Of a stretch of DNA of 64,000 nt, positions 10,162 through 17,652 are shown piece by piece. The DNA is from Marivivens aquimaris (lineage in GTDB: Bacteria; Pseudomonadota; Alphaproteobacteria; Rhodobacterales; Rhodobacteraceae). A program made the translations under genes and the position numbers. Location of the stretch: the NCBI RefSeq assembly GCF_015220045.1, contig NZ_JADBGB010000001.1, forward strand, positions 2,248,501 to 2,312,500. Reading direction: 5' to 3'. Within the stretch, counting starts at the first letter, position 1; each line of letters begins with the position of its first letter. The notes beneath the pieces are model-generated. The model made no database searches, was not told the DNA's origin, and worked only from the letters and a program-made list of their open reading frames with translations.

Positions 10162-10209
10162 ATTGAGTATCCGGTTTTTGTGCGGAGAACCCGCCATTGC
10201 GGAGATGTG

Positions 10210-10225
10210 TGCAAACCGCGTGCCA
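10210..10225 (-). promoter_or_regulatory. Sigma-54 (RpoN) -24/-12 promoter of the flgB operon
   Basis: On the minus strand the 16 bases read TGGCACGCGGTTTGCA. This matches the RpoN consensus TGGCACG-N4-TTGCW at every defined position, with 10 bp between the GG and GC dinucleotides. Transcription would start about 12 bp downstream, leaving a leader of roughly 35-40 nt before flgB. This fits RpoN-dependent class II flagellar genes and implies a flagellar enhancer-binding protein encoded elsewhere. Confidence 0.85.
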
Positions 10226-10246
10226 ACCTGCGTTCGAGGGAAATGA

Positions 10247-11317
10247 ATGGCCAAAGAGCAGTACATGCCCCAGCCGGCTTCGATGAAGAAAGCCGTGCGC
10301 GCCATCCTGCGAAAAGCAGGAGAGGTCGAGGACGTGGACGCGGTCGAGACCCTTTGGGAAATGCACGACAAGACCAAGGACCATCTGGAGCGCCGCACCA
10401 TGCGCGCTGCCCTGATGAATTTGATGGTCAACGATCCGCCGAAGCCGAAAGCCAAGCCCGCACCCGCACCTGTGATGGAAGCGGAACCGGAGCCAGAACC
10501 CGAAATCATCGAAGAGCCGGTGATCGAAGAACCGGAAGAAGCACCCGCTCCCAAGAAAGCGGGCAAGAAGGCGCAGATGATGTCGATGGACCTCAGCGAC
10601 GTGACCATGATGCTGCAATTCGGCGGCGGTGACGATGATGAAGGCAGCGATGAGGAGGATGACGACGGCGAAGACGACATTGCCTTTGACGACGAAACCT
10701 CGACCGAGGATGGCGATATCGCCTTCGATGGCGACGACAGCACAAGCGAAGATGCCGCGTTTTTGTCCGACGATGATACGCCCAAGCCCGACGCCGCCTT
10801 TGCCGAGGACGATGCCGCGGCGATGTTCGCGCAGCTTGGCGGTGACGAGGAGCCCGACACGCCCTCACCCGTTATCACTGACGGCGATGCTCCCTCGGAC
10901 GAGGAAGTCGTTGCGGAGGTAGCGGCCGAGTTGGAACGCGACCTTGCCGCATTCGACGCAGATGACGGCAATGACGAGAAACCCGAATTCGAAGCGACCG
11001 GCATTCAAGCCAAGGAGACGTTCGAACCTGGCGCGGTGGTCTTCCCTGATGATGACGACGCAGATGCCGAGCCTGATGAGTCCGACGCAGACATATCGGA
11101 CGACACTCTCGTAGATGACGAGCCTCCCGCCGCGACCGAGGACGAGCCGGAAGAACCCGCTGCCGCGCCCCAATCCGAAACGGCAAAGCGGACCGACAGC
11201 AAGGTGCTCCAGTCGAAGACCAAGAAGAACCAAGGGCCGGACTTGTCCGCTCTGGGTGATAGTTCGCTCTTCGACTCGCTGGGTGGCGGCTTCGGCGACA
11301 TGGACGAAATGGAATAA
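10247..11317 (+). CDS. Highly acidic, low-complexity protein of unknown function
   Basis: 356 residues, not recognised. Residues 1-70 look like a small helical, basic-to-neutral domain ([20 protein letters not shown], then [20 protein letters not shown]). Residues 70-100 are Pro/Glu/Ala/Lys-rich. The rest is dominated by Asp and Glu with short recurring phrases such as [13 protein letters not shown] and [13 protein letters not shown], and is probably disordered. There is no signal peptide or membrane segment, so it should be cytoplasmic. The frame keeps GC-rich third positions, supporting real coding. It starts 22 bp from the sigma-54 element of flgB on the opposite strand, in the place where enterics carry flgA, so a flagellar link is possible but is only inferred from position. 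Confidence 0.75.
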   Translation: MAKEQYMPQPASMKKAVRAILRKAGEVEDVDAVETLWEMHDKTKDHLERRTMRAALMNLMVNDPPKPKAKPAPAPVMEAEPEPEPEIIEEPVIEEPEEAPAPKKAGKKAQMMSMDLSDVTMMLQFGGGDDDEGSDEEDDDGEDDIAFDDETSTEDGDIAFDGDDSTSEDAAFLSDDDTPKPDAAFAEDDAAAMFAQLGGDEEPDTPSPVITDGDAPSDEEVVAEVAAELERDLAAFDADDGNDEKPEFEATGIQAKETFEPGAVVFPDDDDADAEPDESDADISDDTLVDDEPPAATEDEPEEPAAAPQSETAKRTDSKVLQSKTKKNQGPDLSALGDSSLFDSLGGGFGDMDEME

Positions 11318-11350
11318 AAAAGGGAGGCGACCGGTAATGGTCGACCTCCC
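11314..11350 (-). terminator. Rho-independent terminator of the response-regulator gene
   Basis: Read on the minus strand, a 12-base arm (GGGAGGTCGACC) pairs with GGTCGCCTCCC with one bulged base, followed by six T residues. It ends the gene at 11384-11986. On the plus strand it immediately follows the acidic gene but lacks a T-tract in that direction. Confidence 0.8.
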
Positions 11351-11383
11351 CGTTCAGCGTGAGTGGCGCTTATTCTTGTGCAA

Positions 11384-11986
11384 TCAGACCAGATTGCGGT
11401 CCCGTGCGATCATTGCAGCCTGAGTGCGGTTGCGCGCTTCGAGCTTGCGGCTCAGGGTTTTGACGTGGAGCTTCACAGTGACTTCCTGAAGGTCGAGGTC
11501 ACGAGCGATTTCCTTGTTTGACTTGCCGTCGCAGATACCGCGAAGCACATCGGTTTCGCGCTTGGTCAGTAGACCGTCGCCGGCAGCCGGAGCTTCCTGC
11601 ATGAAACCGAACGGCGCGTAGGTTTCGCCAGCCGCCATGAAGCGGATCGCGGTGACCATCGACTTGGACGCGAGGGTTTTCGGCACGAAACCGGCGGCAC
11701 CGGCTTTGAGGGCTGCGTCGGCTACGTCGCGGGTGGCTGTTCCCGAAATTAGCGCCACAGGACGATCGTCATTAGCCTGACGCATCTTCGTGAGACCTTC
11801 GAGGCCGTTCATGCCAGGCATATTGTAATCGAGGAGCACTACATCAAAGCTGCCAGTGTTGTCGGCTTCGGCGATTGCTTCATCGAGCGTTGCGGCAGTA
11901 CGTACCTCGACGACGCCCTCATTGAGCAGGTAGGCCGCAATGGTCTCCCGAACGAGGTCGTGGTCGTCAGCAATCAGTACACGCAT
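11384..11986 (-). CDS. LuxR/NarL-family two-component response regulator
   Basis: 200 residues from the ATG at 11986, which has GGAGC upstream; in-frame codons up to 12088 are rejected because the receiver domain starts exactly at MRVLIADDHDLVRE. Receiver domain: acidic pocket DD (7-8), phospho-acceptor Asp53 (VVLLDYNMPGMNG), conserved Lys in GFVPKTL. The C-terminal LuxR helix-turn-helix (LTKRETDVLRGICDGKSNKE, then EVTVKLHVKTLSRKL) binds DNA. The hybrid kinase at 12875-15439 carries an HPt domain and has no output domain, so it is the likely phosphodonor. Target genes are unknown. Confidence 0.92.
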   Translation of the reverse strand: MRVLIADDHDLVRETIAAYLLNEGVVEVRTAATLDEAIAEADNTGSFDVVLLDYNMPGMNGLEGLTKMRQANDDRPVALISGTATRDVADAALKAGAAGFVPKTLASKSMVTAIRFMAAGETYAPFGFMQEAPAAGDGLLTKRETDVLRGICDGKSNKEIARDLDLQEVTVKLHVKTLSRKLEARNRTQAAMIARDRNLV

Positions 11987-12307
11987 AAAGGGCTCCGTTT
12001 CTCTCTTGTAGAACCCGTTACGCTCAACAGGTGTGGGTTCCGAACTGTTTACGCTTTCAGGCGCGTTAGCATTTCCTTGAATATACATCGGATGAGTTCC
12101 TCACCTATCACATCACCTGTCGTCATGCTTAGGAACTTAGAACACAACCGTACGCTGAGACAGCATGCCCAATGTATACCCATTCGCGCAATGGCAGAAG
12201 TATACTATACGAACGTATATTCGGTTATTCGTTTGCCTTGGTGACCACTATGCCTAATGATGCCAACAAGTCAGGTAGATACCATATTTCCTGAGAAGGG
12301 GGCCCCT
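11987..12307. promoter_or_regulatory. Divergent intergenic region with AT-rich inverted repeats
   Basis: 321 bp without a convincing gene. It is clearly AT-richer than its surroundings. Bases 12200-12210 (GTATACTATAC) are an inverted repeat around one central base. It is followed directly by 12210-12223 (CGAACGTATATTCG), an imperfect palindrome with CGAA/TTCG ends. A further GTATAC lies near 12175. These are plausible binding sites for the adjacent LuxR-type regulator. No clear -35/-10 pair could be assigned. Confidence 0.4.
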
Positions 12308-12835
12308 ATGCAGGCGAACATACCGACTCGCGGCAGCGTTGTCGCTGCTGTACTTTTCTTGACGTCCACGCTCGCGATTGCCGCGAATGCCGACGAATTG
12401 GCTCGCCCTGAGGGTGACATCATCCTGACGGTAAGCGGTAATATCGCCCACACCAACGGTGATGGAATCGCCGAATTCGACATGGAAATGCTTGAAGAGA
12501 TCGGCGCGACCTCTTTCGACACGGCGACTATCTGGACGGATGGCGTACAGACCTTCACCGGTGTCGAAATGCGCACCCTGCTGGATTATCTTGGCGCCGA
12601 GGGAAGCACCGTCCGCGCAACCGCGATCAACGACTACGCTGTCGATATCCCGAATGAAGAAATCGAAGAAGGCGCTGAACTGGTCGCCTATGCACGCAAT
12701 GGCGAACCGATGAGCGTGCGCGATAAAGGGCCGCTTTGGGTTGTGTATCCTTTTGATAGCTCGCCAGCGCTGCAGACCGAAGTAAAGTACTCTCGCAGTA
12801 TCTGGCAGTTGGACCGCATCGAAGTCCTCGACTAA
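12308..12835 (+). CDS. Periplasmic protein with molybdopterin-oxidoreductase-like fold, lacking cysteine
   Basis: 175 residues from the ATG at 12308, preceded by GAGAAGGGG. A signal peptide (about 1-29, ending AIAANA-D) sends it to the periplasm. The body (DIILTVSGNI; FTGVEMRTLLDYLGAEGSTV; RDKGPLWVVYPFD) resembles the small proteins annotated as oxidoreductase molybdopterin-binding domain in roseobacters. It contains no cysteine at all, so the Mo-coordinating Cys of the sulfite-oxidase family is missing and catalysis by that mechanism is unlikely. It lies 39 bp upstream of the hybrid kinase in the same direction and may be its ligand-binding partner (inference). Confidence 0.75.
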   Translation: MQANIPTRGSVVAAVLFLTSTLAIAANADELARPEGDIILTVSGNIAHTNGDGIAEFDMEMLEEIGATSFDTATIWTDGVQTFTGVEMRTLLDYLGAEGSTVRATAINDYAVDIPNEEIEEGAELVAYARNGEPMSVRDKGPLWVVYPFDSSPALQTEVKYSRSIWQLDRIEVLD

Positions 12836-12874
12836 CATCGGCCAGCACCCCTAACTGGCGGGTAGAAAAGGACC

Positions 12875-15439
12875 GTGGAAAACCAGGACCCAGCGTCGCA
12901 AGCACCCCTAAGGTGGACCAAGATCGGCATCCTTGCTGCCGTCCTTTCGGTGTGCCTTATCGCGATCGCGCTGCTGGGCTTCGAGGTCAGCCGCAAAATG
13001 CGCGAGCAGGCGACCGCCGGATCGGACAACATCCAGTGGACGCTTGCGCAGCTTGAGGTCGAATTCCTGCGGCTAGAAGGTGAGGTCGACACGGTCGCGG
13101 ATGTCGCTGACTTGTCTGAGGTCCGCCGTAAATTCGATATCTTTTACAGCAGGATAGACACCTTCCGCCGCGGTACGGTGTACAGCCAGCTACGCGACCA
13201 GCCGGACTTCAACGATCTGCTGACGCAGGTTGCCAGCGGTCTTGATGCGCTGATCCCCCTGATCGACTCGCCCGATAGCCAACTGATGGCAAATCTGGTC
13301 CCGCTTCGGGCCGAGCTGACACTGATGGAGCCTCCCGTCAGGGCCATCACGCTCAGCGGTGTTGAGTACTTTGCGCTGAAGTCCGACGAGAGCCGCGAAG
13401 AGGTGTCGCTGACCCTCATGCGGGTCGCGGCGCTGACCATCGCGCTGGTGATCGCACTCGTCATCGTGTCCATCGTCCTGTTCCAGCTTTACCGTGTGGC
13501 CCAGCGCAATGCCGAAGAGGTCCGCACGGCCTCCGCACGCCTTGCTGCGATGGTGTCGGGCACGCTCGATGCGGTCATTGTGATCAACGCAGAGGGTCTG
13601 ATCGTCGAATATAACGGTGCCGCGGAGTATATCTTTGGCTATTCCCGCGAAGAGGTCATGAACCAGCCGATGGTCGACCTCATCATTCCGGTAGAGTATC
13701 GCCGCCGCCATCTGAACGGCATGAAGCGTCACCTGACCGAGGGCATTTCCACCGTTGTCGGCCACGGCCGCCATCAATTCTTCGGCTTGCGAAAAAACGG
13801 AGAGGTGTTTCCTTGCGAATTCTCCATCTCCCGCGCCCAATCGGCATCTGGTCCGCTGTTCGTCTCGTTCCTGCGTGACACATCAAGTCAGGTCGCGGCT
13901 GAAACCGAACTGATGAAGGCCCGCGACGAGGCACTCGCCGGCGAACGCGCCCGCGCCGAGTTCATGGCCGTCATGAGCCACGAGATGCGTACACCGCTGA
14001 ACGGTATGCTCGGCACGATGGAGTTGATGGGCGACACCCCCCTCACCCAGCGACAGCGCGACTACCTGAAAATCATGGAAACGTCTGGCCGCCTGCTGCT
14101 GCACCACGTCAACGACGTGCTCGACATCGCGCGATTGGAAACTGGCAGCTCGGACATCGAGCGCCGCCCGTTCGACCTTTACAACGTCATTTCCGAAGTC
14201 GTGGACGGCCAGCGCGCTATCGCCACGCGGAACAAAACGATGGTGGAAATCGACCTCGATGCCATCGGTCATCCAACTGTCCTCGGCGATCAACAGCGTC
14301 TGCGTCAGGTCCTGCTGAATCTAACTTCCAACGCGATCAAGTTCACCCGCGAAGGCGTCGTCCGCATCGAAGCGGAGCGTCTCGGCGACAGCGATATCCT
14401 TGAATTCCGTGTCATCGACACCGGCATCGGCATCCCCGAAGACAAGCTCGAGAAAATCTTCGACGACTTCATCACGCTTGATGCGTCCTATTCGCGTGAG
14501 TTCGGCGGCACCGGCCTCGGCCTCGGCATCGCGCGGCGCCTTGTCAATTCGATGGAAGGCGCGATCGGAGTGGAGAGTGAACTCGGCGACGGTAGCCTTT
14601 TCTGGTTCCGCCTGCCCATGCCGATCCTGTCCTCCGCACCGCCGCCACAGTTGTTTAGCGAACCGACCACAGATACGTCCAAGGGACTGTCCTCGCTCGA
14701 CATTCTGGTCGTCGAGGACAATCAGATCAACCAGTTGGTGGTCGAGGAAATGCTGACCAAAGAAGGCCACCGCGTCACGCTGGCCAACGACGGTGAGGAA
14801 GGTGTCGCTGCGGCGGCACTTCGCCGTTACGAGGTGATCCTCATGGATATCTCCATGCCGCGCATGGACGGCATTGAGGCTTGCCGCCGTATACGTGCGG
14901 GCGACGGGCGTTCCAAAGACAGCCGGATCATCGCACTGACCGCCCACGCGCTGCCTTCCGACCTTGAGAAATTCGAGGACGCAGGCATGAACGACGTACT
15001 CGTCAAACCGATCTCGCGGAACAAGCTGTCGAAAATCCTCGACATCAAGCACGCAGAGCAAGCGCCGAAGCCCGCCGCCCCGGTCCAATCGGCGACCATC
15101 GACGAAACAGTGGTCAGCAGTCTGTTCACCGACCTTGGTGCGGAGCGCGGCAACAAGCTGCTCGGCTCGTTCCTTGCCGAAACCGACCGCGTGGTCGGCG
15201 AATTGGTGTCGGAACCCGAAGAGCAGGACAGCGACCTCATCGCCAAAATTCACAAACTTGCCGGTTCGGCGTCTCTTTTCGGGACCATTGCGCTCGGTGA
15301 TGAATTGCGGACGCTTGAAACGATGGGCAAGAGCGGCCAAGCGCCCGAGATGCGTGACCGCCTGCCCGAGATTGAGGCAATCTGGTCCGAAACGCAGGAA
15401 GCATTGAACGCGTTCGCAGCAAATTCTGGTGCCGCCTGA
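12875..15439 (+). CDS. Hybrid sensor histidine kinase (PAS-HisKA-HATPase-REC-HPt)
   Basis: 854 residues from a GTG start. TM1 is about residues 17-37, followed by a periplasmic stretch of ~140 residues rich in coiled helices, then TM2 ~178-203. The PAS domain is ~220-340 (DAVIVINAEGLIVEYNGAAE). HisKA has His369 in MAVMSHEMRTPLNG. The ATPase N, G1 and G2 boxes are NLTSNAIKFT, DTGIGIP and GGTGLGLGI. The receiver has Asp658 (VILMDISMPRMDG), and the C-terminal HPt has His793 (IAKIHKLAGSASLFG). The full internal His-Asp-His relay implies transfer to an external regulator; the LuxR-type regulator at 11384-11986 is the obvious candidate. Confidence 0.95.
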   Translation: MENQDPASQAPLRWTKIGILAAVLSVCLIAIALLGFEVSRKMREQATAGSDNIQWTLAQLEVEFLRLEGEVDTVADVADLSEVRRKFDIFYSRIDTFRRGTVYSQLRDQPDFNDLLTQVASGLDALIPLIDSPDSQLMANLVPLRAELTLMEPPVRAITLSGVEYFALKSDESREEVSLTLMRVAALTIALVIALVIVSIVLFQLYRVAQRNAEEVRTASARLAAMVSGTLDAVIVINAEGLIVEYNGAAEYIFGYSREEVMNQPMVDLIIPVEYRRRHLNGMKRHLTEGISTVVGHGRHQFFGLRKNGEVFPCEFSISRAQSASGPLFVSFLRDTSSQVAAETELMKARDEALAGERARAEFMAVMSHEMRTPLNGMLGTMELMGDTPLTQRQRDYLKIMETSGRLLLHHVNDVLDIARLETGSSDIERRPFDLYNVISEVVDGQRAIATRNKTMVEIDLDAIGHPTVLGDQQRLRQVLLNLTSNAIKFTREGVVRIEAERLGDSDILEFRVIDTGIGIPEDKLEKIFDDFITLDASYSREFGGTGLGLGIARRLVNSMEGAIGVESELGDGSLFWFRLPMPILSSAPPPQLFSEPTTDTSKGLSSLDILVVEDNQINQLVVEEMLTKEGHRVTLANDGEEGVAAAALRRYEVILMDISMPRMDGIEACRRIRAGDGRSKDSRIIALTAHALPSDLEKFEDAGMNDVLVKPISRNKLSKILDIKHAEQAPKPAAPVQSATIDETVVSSLFTDLGAERGNKLLGSFLAETDRVVGELVSEPEEQDSDLIAKIHKLAGSASLFGTIALGDELRTLETMGKSGQAPEMRDRLPEIEAIWSETQEALNAFAANSGAA

Positions 15440-15440
15440 C

Positions 15441-15473
15441 CCTCGCTGCGCCGCCTCGCTTGACGCAGCGAGG
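15441..15473 (+). terminator. Hairpin after the hybrid kinase gene
   Basis: Perfect 10-bp stem CCTCGCTGCG / CGCAGCGAGG with a 13-nt loop, starting 2 bp after the kinase stop. It is followed by ATTTCTC rather than a clean T-tract, so it is a weak intrinsic terminator or a mRNA-stabilising hairpin. Confidence 0.5.
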
Positions 15474-15480
15474 ATTTCTC

Positions 15481-15492
15481 GATCAATTGATC
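15481..15492. promoter_or_regulatory. Palindrome upstream of the aminotransferase gene
   Basis: GATCAATTGATC is a perfect 12-bp palindrome 41 bp upstream of the aminotransferase start and flanked by AT-rich sequence. It could be an operator. It does not resemble the direct-repeat sites reported for the taurine regulator TauR, and no regulator gene is adjacent. Confidence 0.3.
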
Positions 15493-15533
15493 AAAAATTC
15501 GCCCTAAGGGCCTCTCCAACAGTCGAGGTTTCC

Positions 15534-16904
15534 ATGAACACTCACGTCAACGATCCAGCCGCGCTTATCGAAGCCGACCGCGCGCACGTCTGGCACCACC
15601 TTGTGCAGCACAAGCCGTTTGAGACGATTGATCCGCAGATCATCGTCGAGGGCAAAGGCATGCGTGTCTGGGACCTCAACGGTAAGGAACACCTCGACGC
15701 TGTTTCGGGCGGCGTGTGGACCGTCAACGTCGGTTATGGCCGGACCGAGATTGCGGATGCTGTTCGCGATCAGCTGGTGAAGATGTGCTACTTCGCGGGT
15801 GCCAAGGGCACGATCCCCGGTGCGACTTTTGCCGAACGCCTCATCAGCAAGATGCCGGGTCTGGACCGCGTCTACTATGCCAACTCCGGTTCCGAGGCGA
15901 ACGAGAAGGCGTTCAAAATGGTTCGCCAGATTTCGGCGAAACATTACGGCGGCAAGAAATCCAAGATCCTCTACCGCGACCGCGACTACCACGGCACGAC
16001 CATCGCCTGCCTTTCGGCTGGCGGCCAGAAGGAGCGTAACGCCCAATACGGCCCGTTCGCACCGGGTTTTATCGAGGTTCCGCACTGCCTCGAATACCAG
16101 TCCGCAGACCGCGGCGAGGGTTACGCAGAGCGTGCTGTCAAAGCAATCGAGGACGTGATCCTGCGCGAAGGTGCTGACGAAATCGGCGCGCTTTGCCTTG
16201 AGCCGATCACCGCTGGCGGCGGCATCATCGTTCCCCCGAAAGGCTACTGGGAAGGCGTTCAGGAGCTTTGCAAGAAGTACGACATTCTCCTGCACATCGA
16301 CGAAGTCGTCTGCGGCCTCGGTCGTACCGGCACGTGGTTCGGCTACCAGCAATTCGGCGTACAGCCCGATATCGTCACTATGGCGAAGGGCGTTGCCTCT
16401 GGCTACGCCGCGATTTCATGCTGCGTGACCACCAACCGCGTGTTCGACATGTTCAAGGACGACACCGACAAGCTCGGCTATTTCCGTGACATCTCCACCT
16501 TCGGCGGCTGCACCGCCGGTCCGACTGCTGCGCTGGTCAACATGGAGATCATCGAGAACGAGAAGCTCTGCGAGAACTCGACCAAGATGGGTGAGCGCTT
16601 CCAGAACAACCTTCTGGAGCTGATGGACAAGCACAAGTGCATCGGTGAAGTCCGTGGCATGGGTCTGTTCCAAGGCGCCGAACTCGTGCTCGACCGCGAG
16701 ACCCGCGAGCCGATGGACGAAAAGCGCGTGATGGGCGTTGTGGCCGACTGCCTCCAGCAAGGCGTGATTATCGGCGCATCGAACCGTTCCATGCCGGGCT
16801 ACAACAATACACTGCTGTTCGCTCCGGCGCTGATCGCGACCGAAAGCGACGTGGACGAAATCACCGCAGCCGTCGACGCCGCGCTGACCCGCGTGATGGC
16901 CTAA
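15534..16904 (+). CDS. tpa: Class III aminotransferase, probable taurine-pyruvate aminotransferase
   Basis: 456 residues from the ATG at 15534 (GAGG upstream); the in-frame extension to 15429 runs through the hairpin and is rejected. Tpa transfers the amino group of taurine to pyruvate, giving sulfoacetaldehyde and alanine. Fold-type I hallmarks: YYANSGSEANEKAFKMVRQI, DYHGTTIACLSAGGQ, the PLP-contacting Asp in HIDEVVCGLGRTG, and the Schiff-base Lys in IVTMAKGVASGYAA. The N-terminal block (RAHVWHHLVQHKPFETIDPQ, then MRVWDLNGKEHLDAVSGGVW) is what I associate with roseobacter Tpa. The usual partners (tauR, xsc, pta, tauABC) are not in the window, so another omega-amino acid substrate remains possible. 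Confidence 0.75.
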   Translation: MNTHVNDPAALIEADRAHVWHHLVQHKPFETIDPQIIVEGKGMRVWDLNGKEHLDAVSGGVWTVNVGYGRTEIADAVRDQLVKMCYFAGAKGTIPGATFAERLISKMPGLDRVYYANSGSEANEKAFKMVRQISAKHYGGKKSKILYRDRDYHGTTIACLSAGGQKERNAQYGPFAPGFIEVPHCLEYQSADRGEGYAERAVKAIEDVILREGADEIGALCLEPITAGGGIIVPPKGYWEGVQELCKKYDILLHIDEVVCGLGRTGTWFGYQQFGVQPDIVTMAKGVASGYAAISCCVTTNRVFDMFKDDTDKLGYFRDISTFGGCTAGPTAALVNMEIIENEKLCENSTKMGERFQNNLLELMDKHKCIGEVRGMGLFQGAELVLDRETREPMDEKRVMGVVADCLQQGVIIGASNRSMPGYNNTLLFAPALIATESDVDEITAAVDAALTRVMA

Positions 16905-16911
16905 GCCTTTC

Positions 16912-16948
16912 CCTCTCGCCCCGTTCGTGTTTCAAACGGGGCGAGAGG
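16912..16948 (+). promoter_or_regulatory. Strong hairpin overlapping the ribosome-binding site of the next gene
   Basis: Perfect 14-bp stem: 16912-16925 (CCTCTCGCCCCGTT) pairs with 16935-16948 (AACGGGGCGAGAGG) across a 9-nt loop. It starts 7 bp after the aminotransferase stop. The GAGAGG of the 3' arm is also the only Shine-Dalgarno-like sequence before the ATG at 16955. It lacks a T-tract, so it could act as a processing/stability element or hide the site from ribosomes. Confidence 0.55.
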
Positions 16949-16954
16949 TGACTT

Positions 16955-17650
16955 ATGCAATGGATCGCAATTGACCTGACCGCGCAGCGCGCGTGGCTCA
17001 TGGACGGTGAAAACGTATTGGACGAACGGCGCGGCGCGACGCCTGCCGCGCTCGTTGGTGATTGGACCGGCCCGCAGATCATCGCGGGAATGCCGGACGC
17101 CAAAGAGGCCCAGACGCCGTGCAAGGTGCTGCCCGTTGGCGGTGCATTCCCCACTGTTAAACAGGCCAGCCCTGCGCAACGATTGCCGCACGCTGCTGCG
17201 GTTGCGGGCTTCCTCGATCAACACGAAGACTGGGATGGCATCGTTTGCCTCGTCGGCCCGCAGGTCCATTGGGTGCATGTGAGCGCAGGCGAGATTGTCA
17301 GTTTCGCGACTTCGGTGACCCCTGCCCTCGCGCCTTCTGACTGGACCGCCGATGATTTCGACCGTGGTTTCGAGCGCGGCTCCGACCGCCCTGAATGGCT
17401 GCTGCATCTTCTGGCTTCGGCGCAGGCGGCAGGCGCGCCGGATGGCGAGGTGCTCGGTCTGCTGGTCGGTGCCGACCTTAAAGCGGCGAGACCCTATGTT
17501 CTTGGCCAGCAAGTTGCGGTCATCGGCGATAGCCCTCTTGTATCCGCCTACGTTCGCGCATTGAAATCGCAGGGCACACCTGTCACCGAACACGGTGATA
17601 CGACGCTGCGCGGATTGATCGCGCTGTACCGGAAACTCGCGGAGACCTGA
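16955..17650 (+). CDS. DgoK-like protein (2-dehydro-3-deoxygalactonokinase family), short and degenerate
   Basis: 231 residues. The C-terminal two thirds follows the DgoK pattern: GAFPTVKQASPAQRLPHAAA, then DDFDRGFERGSDRPEWLLHL, LLVGADLKAARPYV and a final TLRGLIALYRKLAE. DgoK phosphorylates 2-keto-3-deoxy-galactonate. Usual family members have about 290-310 residues and begin with a phosphate-binding D-W-G-T-S/T motif. Here that region reads IAIDLTAQRAWLMDGE, with the Gly and Thr of the motif lost, and about 60 residues are missing overall. Kinase activity is therefore doubtful. The gene is 2 bp upstream of the aldose epimerase, suggesting a sugar-related role. Confidence 0.65.
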   Translation: MQWIAIDLTAQRAWLMDGENVLDERRGATPAALVGDWTGPQIIAGMPDAKEAQTPCKVLPVGGAFPTVKQASPAQRLPHAAAVAGFLDQHEDWDGIVCLVGPQVHWVHVSAGEIVSFATSVTPALAPSDWTADDFDRGFERGSDRPEWLLHLLASAQAAGAPDGEVLGLLVGADLKAARPYVLGQQVAVIGDSPLVSAYVRALKSQGTPVTEHGDTTLRGLIALYRKLAET

Positions 17651-17652
17651 GA

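Noticed and set aside
9769..11004. A 411-residue minus-strand frame covering flgB and its upstream region
   Set aside because: Only the last 130 residues are FlgB. The Ser-rich first part is the antisense of the Asp/Glu-rich gene at 10247-11317, and FlgB starts naturally at 10161.
15441..15492. TauR binding site upstream of tpa
   Set aside because: TauR sites are described as direct repeats; here there is only a hairpin and a short palindrome, and no tauR gene nearby.
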